A stretch of DNA of 64,000 nt, from positions 930,001 through 994,000 of the forward strand of contig CANNFY010000001.1 of assembly GCA_947504045.1 (NCBI GenBank), given 5' to 3'. The stretch is from an uncultured Maribacter sp. (GTDB taxonomy: Bacteria > Bacteroidota > Bacteroidia > Flavobacteriales > Flavobacteriaceae). Each line of letters begins with the position of its first letter. Position 1 is the stretch's first letter. This document shows, piece after piece, positions 44,213-53,126 of the stretch. The position numbers and the translations under genes were made by a program. Below the pieces are notes generated by a model. It searched no databases. It was given only the letters and a program-made list of their open reading frames with translations, and was not told the origin of the DNA.

Positions 44213-46276
44213 ATGTTACATAAAAATCAATCAAAATTAATGGCTTATAGTATTAATGGTTTACTAAAATTATTTGTACTCTTACTTATTTCAAGTTGTT
44301 CTTCAAAATCATCTAAATGGGATAATATTAATGAAGAAGGAACATTTATTGTACACAGAAGACAATCTCCAATAGGAGAAGAAAACTATAAGATTCATAC
44401 TATTAATGATACTATAATTGTAACATCATTACAAGGAGAAAACGAGCGTGGTCGTATTACTGGTGTTTTATCAGAATTAAAGTTGACAAAAGATTTAGAG
44501 CCTTTTTATTACAGTAGTAAAAGAATTTCTAGAGACACCACAAATGTTCTAGAAATCGAAAAAATTGGGCCAAATAAAATTACTATTTGGGAAAAACATT
44601 TTGACAAAGTTACTAAAGAAGTATCTGGTAATTTTTTTCCATTACACAGTAATATTCCGGCAGGTATAGAAATCATGCTATATCATTATTATTTTAAGAA
44701 AGACCAAAAAAGTTTACCAACTTACCCAAGGGGAGAAGTTACAGTTACTAATACAGGAAAAGATACTGTAACAATAGGTGGAACACAAAAAATACTAGAT
44801 AGGTATGTTACAACAGGTATTAACTGGGGCGGCAGAACAGTTTGGTTGGACGAATCTAAAAATTTGGTTGCATTGGTTAAAGCCAATACCCAAATTAGAG
44901 AAATGATTAAAAAAGAATATATAGAAGCATTACCAACTTTTATTGCTGGTAATGTAACAGAACAAATGGCCCAACTTTCTGAATACACAAAAGAAGTAAA
45001 AGGTCTGGAATACCCTGTTACTGCTTTAGTTGGAGGCGATGTACTTGTGGGTTTAAGCAAAAGTGTTAAAAAAGACATGACCCTTATTATTGAAGATGGT
45101 AAGATTGTTAAAATAGGAAAAAGCGAAGCTGTTCAAGTGCCTAATGGAGCTAAAATAATAGATGTAAAAGGAAAAACTTTAATACCTGGTCTTTGGGATA
45201 TGCATGCCCATTCTAATCAAGTACAGTGGGCACCAGCTTATTTGGCAGGAGGAGTAACCACTATTAGAGATAATGGAAATGAATTAGAATTTGCTACTTC
45301 TTTTAGAGATGCTATTGCTAAAGAAGGTGCAGTTGGTCCAGATATTCTTTTAGCCGGTATGACAGATGGTCCTGGAGCTAAAGGAAATGGTATAATTAGA
45401 GCAAGATCAGTTAAAGAAGCCAAAGAGGTAGTAGCCTTATATCATAAAAATGGGTATGAGCAGATTAAAATATATTCTTCCATTGAGCCAGAAATTTTAA
45501 AAGTATTGTCAGAAGAAGCTCATAAAATTGGTATGACAGTAACAGGTCATGTACCAAATCCAGTAGACGATACCCGTAAGGCTGTAGAAGGCGGAATGGA
45601 TATGTTAAGCCACTACAATAGAATTTTAGCAGCCTTATTTACAAATAAAAAAGTATCTGAAATAGGACCATATTTTATGGTAGATAATGAAGTTACGGAT
45701 GATATGGTTGATGATGCCATAGCATTTTACTTAAAACACGGAACCGTTTTAGATGTAACTTTTGGATTAGGTGTATTACGCACATTACCCAAAGGTAATC
45801 TAATGGAAACTATAGAGCCAGATGCAGGTAGAATGGCATACGAACTTTTTGAAGGCAAAAAGTTTAGAGCAGGAATAAATCCATTGCTTTCTAATAAATC
45901 AAAACTTAATATAATAAGATCTGCAGAAGTACTTGGAAAGTTTTATAAAGCGGGTATTCCTATAGTTGCTGGAACAGATAATTTTGCACCAGGATTTGGA
46001 CATTTTTTAGAATTAGAATCATACGTTAAGTTTTGTGGATTAACACCTTTAGATGCTATTAAAACCGCAACTATAATTCCTGCAAAAGCTATGGGTTATG
46101 ATGAGGTTACCGGAACAATAGAAGTTGGTAAACAGGCAGACATAGCTATTTTAGACAAAAACCCATTATTAGATATTTCAAATTTAAGAACAGTATCTTC
46201 TGTAATGACAAATGGTAATTATTATGAAAGCGAAGCTTTATGGATCGCTGCAGATTTTAAACCAACCAGAGATTAA
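44213..46276 (+). CDS. Second exported amidohydrolase (lipoprotein)
   Basis: This 687-residue paralogue of the 41042 gene has a lipobox (LLISSC), a beta-rich N-terminal domain of about 230 residues and the amidohydrolase domain with HAH in DMHAHS, Lys in QIKIYSS, His in TGHVPN and LSHYNR, and Asp in AGTDNFAPG. ATG 44240 is an alternative start. The pair suggests stepwise hydrolysis of two amide or cyclic bonds in one imported molecule, or two related substrates. Confidence 0.88.
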   Translation: MLHKNQSKLMAYSINGLLKLFVLLLISSCSSKSSKWDNINEEGTFIVHRRQSPIGEENYKIHTINDTIIVTSLQGENERGRITGVLSELKLTKDLEPFYYSSKRISRDTTNVLEIEKIGPNKITIWEKHFDKVTKEVSGNFFPLHSNIPAGIEIMLYHYYFKKDQKSLPTYPRGEVTVTNTGKDTVTIGGTQKILDRYVTTGINWGGRTVWLDESKNLVALVKANTQIREMIKKEYIEALPTFIAGNVTEQMAQLSEYTKEVKGLEYPVTALVGGDVLVGLSKSVKKDMTLIIEDGKIVKIGKSEAVQVPNGAKIIDVKGKTLIPGLWDMHAHSNQVQWAPAYLAGGVTTIRDNGNELEFATSFRDAIAKEGAVGPDILLAGMTDGPGAKGNGIIRARSVKEAKEVVALYHKNGYEQIKIYSSIEPEILKVLSEEAHKIGMTVTGHVPNPVDDTRKAVEGGMDMLSHYNRILAALFTNKKVSEIGPYFMVDNEVTDDMVDDAIAFYLKHGTVLDVTFGLGVLRTLPKGNLMETIEPDAGRMAYELFEGKKFRAGINPLLSNKSKLNIIRSAEVLGKFYKAGIPIVAGTDNFAPGFGHFLELESYVKFCGLTPLDAIKTATIIPAKAMGYDEVTGTIEVGKQADIAILDKNPLLDISNLRTVSSVMTNGNYYESEALWIAADFKPTRD

Positions 46277-46298
46277 TAATAAGAACCAATAGAACCAT

Positions 46299-47240
46299 AT
46301 GAAGAATAATCATAATTCACGAAAATTAATAGTTTTATTGTTTTTCGGCTTGTGTTCAAATGTATACTTTGTATGTGGGCAAGAACTGAATTTAAAATAT
46401 CTTGGTGTTGCTGGCTGGGAAATTTCAAATGATAGTCTTACTATTTTGGTAGACCCTTATATATCTAGGCTTAAATTAAAAGGTAATCCTCGTTTTTATG
46501 CAGAAGGTGATGATCGTAAAATATTTAGTGGTGACGATGTTTACGAATCCGATACTGTTGCCATAAATAAAGTTATTACCAAAGCAGATTATATTTTAGT
46601 GCATCATTCACATACGGATCACTTAGCAGATGTGCCTTATATAGCTAAAAAAACAGGAGCAGTGGTTATTGGTACCGAAACTACGGCTACTATTTTAAAG
46701 GCGTACGGTATTCCTCAAAAACAATTGATTACGGTTAAAGGTGGTGAAGACTATCAATTCGATAATTTTTCAGTTAGGGTAATACCTTCCATTCATTCGG
46801 CATTAGGAGATAAGCGTTATTTTGATTCAAAAGTATATTCGGATCCAGAGGAACTAAAAATACCTTTAACGGTTGAGGAATTTATAGAAGGAGGGTCTCT
46901 TATGTTTTTGTTACGTATTGATGCTCACAAAATACTTACCTCTGGTTCTATGAATTTTATAGAGCGAGAAGTAGCTGGTTTAAAACCAGATGTGTTGATA
47001 CCGGGTATTAATCTGTCTCGCTTGGAAATATATAAATATACCGAAAGGCTGTTAGAGCTAACCGGATATCCAAAAACCATAATTCCTGCACATTGGGATA
47101 ATTTTAGAGTACCATATGGTTCTTCGCAAGAAGACCCTATTAAGAAAAAGGTAATGCCATTTATTGAAGAAGTAAAGGCAGTATCACCAGAATCTAAAGT
47201 TATAGTGCCGGTTCATTTAGAAACCATTACTATTCAATAG
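46299..47240 (+). CDS. Exported MBL-fold metallohydrolase
   Basis: The 313-residue protein has a signal peptide (cleavage near VCGQ) and a metallo-beta-lactamase fold with HHSHTDHL (HxHxDH motif, about 107-112), later His in SIHSALGD and a terminal PAHWDNF. It resembles the UlaG-like/N-acyl-hydrolase group of periplasmic MBL proteins. It could open a lactone, lactam or phosphoester in the same pathway. The substrate is not evident. 22 bp after the second amidohydrolase. Confidence 0.85.
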   Translation: MKNNHNSRKLIVLLFFGLCSNVYFVCGQELNLKYLGVAGWEISNDSLTILVDPYISRLKLKGNPRFYAEGDDRKIFSGDDVYESDTVAINKVITKADYILVHHSHTDHLADVPYIAKKTGAVVIGTETTATILKAYGIPQKQLITVKGGEDYQFDNFSVRVIPSIHSALGDKRYFDSKVYSDPEELKIPLTVEEFIEGGSLMFLLRIDAHKILTSGSMNFIEREVAGLKPDVLIPGINLSRLEIYKYTERLLELTGYPKTIIPAHWDNFRVPYGSSQEDPIKKKVMPFIEEVKAVSPESKVIVPVHLETITIQ

Positions 47241-47289
47241 AAATATATTTAAAAAATCAGTAATCGATAAGTATTAATAAAACTATATA

Positions 47290-48147
47290 ATGGCAGCAGT
47301 ACAAACCAATCCGTTATGGAAAGAGGCTAAGATTAAAAATTACTTACCGCATATGACGGTGCCAGAGGTAGAAACGTTTCTAAAGCAATCAGATATGGTA
47401 ATTATACCAATAGGAGCTTTAGAGCAACATTCTAGCCATTTGCCTATTGGCACAGATTTTATAAACGGAGTAGAGCTTTGTAAGCTTATTGCTCAAGAGC
47501 GAGAGGTATTGGTTGCGCCTGTATTAATGGCTGGTCAGTCTCCATACCATATGGCTTTTCCGGGTACAATTTCTTTAAGTGCAGAAACCATTGTTAGAGT
47601 GCATATGGAAACGGTTGAAAGTTTGGTGCAAAACGGTTTTAAGAGATTTATATTTATGAACTCACATGGTGGTAATAGAGCAATCACCACTTTTCTCGTA
47701 GATCAAATTAATCAAAAAACTGCAGCTGTTGCGGTAGATTTTAGTGTAGCTGTATCTCCTTTTCTTAAACCAGAAAATACTAAAAATACTACTTCTTTAG
47801 ATAGGCATGCTGGTGTTAGTGAAACATGTGATAGTTTGTATTTAATGCCCAGTTTGGTAGAAATTGAAAGAGCTACCGATCCAGGAATGAAACTTCCAAA
47901 ACACTTAGAGAAAATGCTACCTGAAGTTATTAAAGAGGAACCTACGGCAAAGTTATTATTTCTGTCCGAAGCATTGAAAGCAGAAGAAACAGGTAAAAAA
48001 ACATCTACTATAGAAATGACAAAAACCGGAGTTTGGGGAGAATTAAACCCTAAGCAAGCTACCGTAGAAAGAGGGGAAGAGCGTGTTTCAAAAATGGTGG
48101 CTGCGTGTACAGGTTTTATTGATAAATGGAATGAGTTAACACAATAA
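47290..48147 (+). CDS. Creatininase family protein
   Basis: The 285-residue protein has the creatininase fold with its metal ligands: Glu and His in IGALEQHSSHLPIGTD, His in NSHGGN and Glu in HAGVSETC. No signal peptide is seen, so it acts in the cytoplasm. Family members hydrolyse cyclic amides (creatinine) or formamides, or cut peptides (MftE). Here it probably opens a ring or amide after uptake. 49 bp after the MBL gene. Confidence 0.88.
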   Translation: MAAVQTNPLWKEAKIKNYLPHMTVPEVETFLKQSDMVIIPIGALEQHSSHLPIGTDFINGVELCKLIAQEREVLVAPVLMAGQSPYHMAFPGTISLSAETIVRVHMETVESLVQNGFKRFIFMNSHGGNRAITTFLVDQINQKTAAVAVDFSVAVSPFLKPENTKNTTSLDRHAGVSETCDSLYLMPSLVEIERATDPGMKLPKHLEKMLPEVIKEEPTAKLLFLSEALKAEETGKKTSTIEMTKTGVWGELNPKQATVERGEERVSKMVAACTGFIDKWNELTQ

Positions 48148-48173
48148 GTACTATATAAAAGCATACAATTATT

Positions 48174-49064
48174 ATGAAGATTAAAATCTTATTACCCGTT
48201 TTAACGCTATTATGTTTTGTGTATGCTAATGCTCAAGACAGTATTCTTTTTCCAAAGCCACAAGTGGTTTTGAAAATTAAACCATCGGAAACCGACAATA
48301 GAATAACAAAAGCCGATACACCACATTTTATAGCTTATAACCCTTCTAATGAACAGGGTAAATTGTTACTTTTTATTCCAGGCACCAATGGTATTGCGTT
48401 AAAAGGACCTAAGAATTTATTCGCTACTGCTATTGAACAAGGGTATGCTGTAATTAATATGTCATATATAAATACCCCAGCCATTGCAAGGATTTGTAAA
48501 GGTGAGAATCTAGAAGCAAATGCAAACTGCGCAGCAGATTTTAGAAATTGGAGAGTGTATGGTAATACGGAATTTCCCCTTATTGAAGATGCATCTTACG
48601 ATGCCATTGTAAATAGGTTGACCAAGCTTTTAATGTATTTGTCGGAAAATGATAAACAAGGTAATTGGAGCCGATTTTTAGAAAATGGTTCGCCTAAATG
48701 GAGCGAAATAGCTTTGGCAGGTCAATCTCAAGGTGGAGGTATGTCTGCTTTTATTGCAAAAACACATTTGGTAGCTAGAGTAATCGATTTTTCTGGTGGA
48801 TGGGATTATTCTGCTAAAAATAAAATTGCTAATTGGTATTCTTCTGCCAGTGTTACCCCTGTAGACCGCTATTATGGTACGTTTCATAAAAAAGAACCTA
48901 TGGCGGAGACTATAGAAAAAACCTATAAAACCATGAATATACCAGAAGATCATATTTATGGTTTTGATCTGGAAGTACCTAAGGGTAAGCGGGCACATTC
49001 TAATGGGGTACGAAATTTAGGTTATAAAGACCAATGGATAAAATTGCTAGGAAAAGGAAACTAA
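48174..49064 (+). CDS. Exported alpha/beta hydrolase
   Basis: The 296-residue protein has a signal peptide (cleavage near ANAQ) and an alpha/beta hydrolase core: LLLFIPGTNG as the oxyanion-hole region, the nucleophile Ser in GQSQGG and a probable catalytic His in KRAHSNGV near the C-terminus. It likely hydrolyses an ester or peptide in the periplasm. It is 26 bp after the creatininase gene and 33 bp before the racemase. Confidence 0.8.
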   Translation: MKIKILLPVLTLLCFVYANAQDSILFPKPQVVLKIKPSETDNRITKADTPHFIAYNPSNEQGKLLLFIPGTNGIALKGPKNLFATAIEQGYAVINMSYINTPAIARICKGENLEANANCAADFRNWRVYGNTEFPLIEDASYDAIVNRLTKLLMYLSENDKQGNWSRFLENGSPKWSEIALAGQSQGGGMSAFIAKTHLVARVIDFSGGWDYSAKNKIANWYSSASVTPVDRYYGTFHKKEPMAETIEKTYKTMNIPEDHIYGFDLEVPKGKRAHSNGVRNLGYKDQWIKLLGKGN

Positions 49065-49097
49065 TTACAAAAGCAGCAATTGGTAATAAAAGAATAC

Positions 49098-49907
49098 ATG
49101 AATAAAAAAATATACCACTATTGTTTTTTGCTTTTATTATTTACGTCGTGTAAAGAGGGTAAAAAGGAAGGTGTGATAAAGAAAGATATGAAAGAAAAGG
49201 TAACTACTAAAATGAATACATTAGGATTAATTGGTGGTACTTCTTGGCATTCCACCATAGAATATTATAGTATGATTAATCAAGCTATAAATGATAACTA
49301 TGGTAATAATACCAATCCGCCATTGCTGGTTTACACACTTAATCAAGCTGAAATTCATCGTTATCAAATAGAAAATAAATGGGATTCTATTGCCCATATG
49401 CTGGTAAATGCAGCCAATAGTTTACATAGAGGTGGTGCAACATCGGTACTATTTTGTGCCAATACACCACATAAGGTATATGATCTAGTAGAGCAGGAAC
49501 TTGATTTTCCAATTATTCATATAGCAGATGCAACCGCTAAAGAGATTCATAAAAGAGAGGTGAAAAAAGTACTGTTCTTAGGCACAAAATATAGTATGGA
49601 AGAAACCTTTATTACAAAAAGAATTGAAAATAACGGTATAGAGGTATTGGTGCCTGAAGATCAAAAGGTGATAGACGAGTTACATAGAATAATAATTGAA
49701 GAACTTACGTATGGCAACATTGTGCCATCTTCAAAAGATTATGTAATGGGGGTAATACAAAACGCTATAGATCAAGGTGCGGAAGGGGTAATTTTAGGAT
49801 GTACAGAATTTCCATTAATGATTTTTCCACAAGATGTTGATATCGCAGTTTTCAATACCACTAAGATTCATTCAAATGCAGGTGTAGAATATATTTTAAA
49901 TAAATAA
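49098..49907 (+). CDS. Aspartate/glutamate racemase family lipoprotein
   Basis: The 269-residue protein has a lipoprotein signal (LLLLFTSC, Cys18), a Lys/Glu-rich spacer and then a complete Asp/Glu racemase starting LGLIGGTSWHSTIEYY. Both catalytic cysteines are present: FCANTPHK and LGCTEFPL. A second start at Met39 (49212) would give a cytoplasmic protein of normal family length, so both forms may be made. TTG 49080 was not used. An exported racemase is unusual. It precedes the DASS transporter by 1 bp. Confidence 0.88.
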   Translation: MNKKIYHYCFLLLLFTSCKEGKKEGVIKKDMKEKVTTKMNTLGLIGGTSWHSTIEYYSMINQAINDNYGNNTNPPLLVYTLNQAEIHRYQIENKWDSIAHMLVNAANSLHRGGATSVLFCANTPHKVYDLVEQELDFPIIHIADATAKEIHKREVKKVLFLGTKYSMEETFITKRIENNGIEVLVPEDQKVIDELHRIIIEELTYGNIVPSSKDYVMGVIQNAIDQGAEGVILGCTEFPLMIFPQDVDIAVFNTTKIHSNAGVEYILNK

Positions 49908-49908
49908 T

Positions 49909-51363
49909 ATGCAGTTTTCCAAACAGAATATTGGCCGTGTTTTAGGACCATTAGTTTTCTTTTATATTTTATTCTTTTTCCATCCAGAGGATTTATCTGA
50001 AACAGCAAATGCCGTATTAGCCTCAGTGGCTTGGGTAGCTATTTGGTGGGTTACAGAAGCTATTCCTATTTACGTTACAGCACTATTGCCTTTAATTTTA
50101 TTTCCGTTAACCGGAGGTTTAAGTTTGACCGAAACAGCAACCTCTTACGGGCATAAATATATCTTCCTTTATATGGGCGGTTTTATTTTAGCAATAGCCA
50201 TTGAAAAATGGAACCTACATAGGCGAATTGCACTAACCATTATCAACCTTATTGGTACTAACGTCATAAATATTATACTTGGTTTTATGCTTGCAACTGC
50301 ATTTCTGTCTATGTGGATTTCGAACACCGCAGCAGCAGTAATCATTTTACCAATTGCTATGGCAATTGTGTATCAATTAAATGATAACCCAGATACTGAA
50401 AAAGATGAGAATAAAATTTTTGGCAAAGCATTAATGCTTGCTATTGCATATAGTGCATCTATTGGTGGAATTGCGACACTAATAGGAACACCTACAAATT
50501 TAGTTTTGGCAGGAGTAGTACAATCTACCTTTGGTAAAGAAATTACTTTTTCTGAATGGTTTGTTTTAGGATTTCCTATTGCTATAATTTTATTGTTTTT
50601 ATGTTGGTATTACCTAACACATTTTGCTTTTACTTTTAAGCAAAAAGAATTTCCAGGAGGTCGTGCTGAAATTGCTGCAAGGTTAAAAGCTCTTGGTAAA
50701 ATGGGTTTTGAAGAAAAATCTGTACTAGTTGTATTTGTAGGAACTGCCTTTGCATGGATAGCTCGTTCATTTCTATTACAAAAATTAATCCCTAAAATGG
50801 ATGATACCATTATTGCGGTGTGTACAGTAATAATTCTATTTTTATTACCTACGCAAAAAAAAGGGAAGAAATTAATGAATTGGGAAGATGCCGTTAAGCT
50901 ACCTTGGGGAATATTGCTATTATTTGGTGGCGGATTAACCTTGGCTTATGGTTTTGATAGTAGCGGATTGGCACTTTGGATAGGAAGCAAACTTACTGCT
51001 TTACAAGTATTACCTTTCTTTCTACTGCTATTAATATTAATAACAATAGTAAATTTCATGACAGAAATTACTTCTAATATAGCCACCACAGCTATTTTAT
51101 TACCTGTTTTAGTATCCTTAGCGCCAGTTTTAGGTGTGCACCCTTATTATTTGATGATTGCTGCAACACTTGCTGCCTCATGTGCTTTTATGTTACCGGT
51201 AGCTACACCACCCAACGCAGTTGTTTTTGGTTCTGGTTATTTAGAAATGCAAGACATGGTAAAAAAAGGATTTTGGCTAAATATTATTTCCATTTTAATA
51301 CTAACCGTGGTTGTTTATATAGTTCTGCCTTTGGTTTGGGATTTAACTACAACTGTTCAATAA
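49909..51363 (+). CDS. DASS-family dicarboxylate:sodium symporter (SLC13)
   Basis: The 484-residue inner-membrane protein has 11-12 helices and the two family signatures, WISNTAAAVIILP (SNT motif, about 138-150) and MTEITSNIATTAILLP (about 385-400). It imports C4-dicarboxylates or related acids with sodium. Its place between an Asp/Glu racemase and aspartate dehydrogenase suggests that it carries aspartate or a product of the pathway. The stop is 58 bp before the dehydrogenase gene. Confidence 0.93.
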   Translation: MQFSKQNIGRVLGPLVFFYILFFFHPEDLSETANAVLASVAWVAIWWVTEAIPIYVTALLPLILFPLTGGLSLTETATSYGHKYIFLYMGGFILAIAIEKWNLHRRIALTIINLIGTNVINIILGFMLATAFLSMWISNTAAAVIILPIAMAIVYQLNDNPDTEKDENKIFGKALMLAIAYSASIGGIATLIGTPTNLVLAGVVQSTFGKEITFSEWFVLGFPIAIILLFLCWYYLTHFAFTFKQKEFPGGRAEIAARLKALGKMGFEEKSVLVVFVGTAFAWIARSFLLQKLIPKMDDTIIAVCTVIILFLLPTQKKGKKLMNWEDAVKLPWGILLLFGGGLTLAYGFDSSGLALWIGSKLTALQVLPFFLLLLILITIVNFMTEITSNIATTAILLPVLVSLAPVLGVHPYYLMIAATLAASCAFMLPVATPPNAVVFGSGYLEMQDMVKKGFWLNIISILILTVVVYIVLPLVWDLTTTVQ

Positions 51364-51421
51364 TAACGTTTATAAGGTTTTGTAAACCGTTAAAACACTT
51401 TACTCAAATAATTAAATTAAT

Positions 51422-52210
51422 ATGATGAGAATAGCAATAATAGGTTTTGGAAATATTGGTAAATATCTTGCAGAGTGGATTTGTAATGATCCTAGTTACG
51501 ATTTAAGATATGTAGTAGCTCGAAAAGAAATAGAGAATACTAATTTAACAAATCAACCTATTCAGTTTAGAAAGGAAATTACTTCAGATTTGATAAATGA
51601 TGTTGATATTATTATTGAATGTGCAAATAAGGACGTTGTTACTCAGTTATTAAAATTTCCTGAATTAGATCGTGCAGGTTTGAAATTAGTAATTATAAGT
51701 ACAGGAGGTCTTTATGAGAATAAAGTTACGTTACAAAAGTTGAAAAATTGTGAGGTAATTTTACCTGTAGGTGCCATTGCAGGTCTTGATGCAATAAAAG
51801 CAGTAAATGACGAAATATCTTCAGTAAAACTAGAGACTACAAAGCACCCTAAAAGTCTAGAAGGAGCACCTTTTTTTAATAATTCAAAGATTGATTTGTT
51901 ATTCATAAATACTAAACAGACTATTTGGGAAGGTAAAGTTAGCGAGGCGGTAAAACAATTTCCGAAAAACATAAATGTTGCTGCAAGCATCTATTTTGCA
52001 TCTAAATGTGAAGATTTACTAATTAAAATAATAGCAGACCCCAATACTAAAAGTAACATGCACGAGATAACTTGTGAGGGTGATTTCGGCAAAATTTATA
52101 CACGCACCGAGAATAAGCCAAGTCCAAATAACCCAAAAACAAGTTTTTTAGCGGTTAAAAGTGTAGTTAGTATACTTAAAAATATGAATTCTAATATTAA
52201 AATCAACTAA
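51422..52210 (+). CDS. L-aspartate dehydrogenase family protein
   Basis: The 262-residue protein has an N-terminal NAD-binding Rossmann motif (IIGFGNIGKYLAE) and the DUF108 C-terminal domain with PVGAIAGLDAI, FPKNINVAASIYFAS and HEITCEGDFGKI, all typical of NadX-type aspartate dehydrogenase. The reaction is L-aspartate + NAD(P)+ to iminoaspartate (then oxaloacetate + ammonia). There is no nadA/nadC nearby, so a catabolic role in this locus is more likely than NAD synthesis. Confidence 0.88.
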   Translation: MMRIAIIGFGNIGKYLAEWICNDPSYDLRYVVARKEIENTNLTNQPIQFRKEITSDLINDVDIIIECANKDVVTQLLKFPELDRAGLKLVIISTGGLYENKVTLQKLKNCEVILPVGAIAGLDAIKAVNDEISSVKLETTKHPKSLEGAPFFNNSKIDLLFINTKQTIWEGKVSEAVKQFPKNINVAASIYFASKCEDLLIKIIADPNTKSNMHEITCEGDFGKIYTRTENKPSPNNPKTSFLAVKSVVSILKNMNSNIKIN

Positions 52211-52359
52211 TTATATTGTTGTTAGAAATGAGAATTTCTAAACACTATAATTTTTTTATCCTTATTAAAACCCTAAAACGTTTTACATATATTTTTGGAA
52301 ATAAATAGGCTTACTTATTTCTTAACAAATATTTACATTATGATAGGAAAAGTATTTAA

Positions 52360-52367
52360 TACTTTTG
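52360..52367 (+). promoter_or_regulatory. -7 box upstream of the SDR gene
   Basis: TACTTTTG lies 43 bp before the ATG at 52411, with no -33 TTG at 19 bp. It suggests that the SDR gene is transcribed separately from the SusCD locus. Confidence 0.45.
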
Positions 52368-52410
52368 ATAGTGTATTTTATTGAAGTTTTATTTCATAAA
52401 TAGTATAAAA

Positions 52411-53124
52411 ATGGAAAAGTTAAAAGGAAAAGTTGCATATATAACAGGAGGTTCTAAAGGAATAGGTTTAGCAATTGCAAAAACACTAGTTGAGATAGGA
52501 ATGAAAGTTGCCATTAGTGGTAGAGATTTAAAAACTGTTGAAATTGCTGCAGAATATTTAGAAAATAAAGAAAATGTTTTAGCATTAGCTTCTGATGTAA
52601 CTAATATAGAAGATGAGCAGGCTGCTATTTCTGCAATTATAGATACATGGGGAAAAGTAGATGTTGTTTTAGCAAATGCTGGTGTTGGCCACTTTTCACC
52701 TATAGATCAAATGTCTATTAAAGATTGGCATACTATGATAGACACTAATTTAAATGGTGTTTTTCATACCTTAAAAGCATCTGTAGAGGAGTTAAAAAAG
52801 TCTAAAGGTTATTTTATTACTTTGGCAAGTTTAGCAGGAGCAAACTTTTTTGCAAAAGGTGCTGGCTATAATGCAACTAAATTTGGTGTTGTAGGTTTTA
52901 CACAAGCTGCTATGTTAGATTTGCGTCAGTATGATATAAAGGTGTCTACTATAATGCCAGGTTCTGTATCTACAGAATTTGCTGGTAATTCCCCATCGGA
53001 TAAAGATGCTTGGAAAATACAACCCGAAGATATTGGAGAATTAGTTTTAGACTTACTTAAAATGCACCCAAGAACATTACCAAGTAAAATAGAAGTAAGA
53101 CCAACAAGACCAGATAAAAGATAA
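52411..53124 (+). CDS. Short-chain dehydrogenase/reductase (SDR)
   Basis: The 237-residue oxidoreductase (from ATG 52411; the frame extends to TTG 52381) has the NAD(P) motif TGGSKGIG (about 11-18), ANAGVG, catalytic Ser in LASLAG and YxxxK in GYNATKFG. Specificity cannot be read. A 200-bp gap with its own -7 box separates it from the aspartate dehydrogenase gene, so it is probably not part of the SusCD locus. It converges with the AddB-like gene (2-bp gap). Confidence 0.9.
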   Translation: MEKLKGKVAYITGGSKGIGLAIAKTLVEIGMKVAISGRDLKTVEIAAEYLENKENVLALASDVTNIEDEQAAISAIIDTWGKVDVVLANAGVGHFSPIDQMSIKDWHTMIDTNLNGVFHTLKASVEELKKSKGYFITLASLAGANFFAKGAGYNATKFGVVGFTQAAMLDLRQYDIKVSTIMPGSVSTEFAGNSPSDKDAWKIQPEDIGELVLDLLKMHPRTLPSKIEVRPTRPDKR

Positions 53125-53126
53125 AC

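Noticed and set aside
34942-52210. A polysaccharide utilisation locus
   Set aside because: It has susCD and an ECF/FecR module but no glycoside hydrolase, polysaccharide lyase, carbohydrate esterase or sulfatase; amide-type hydrolases dominate.
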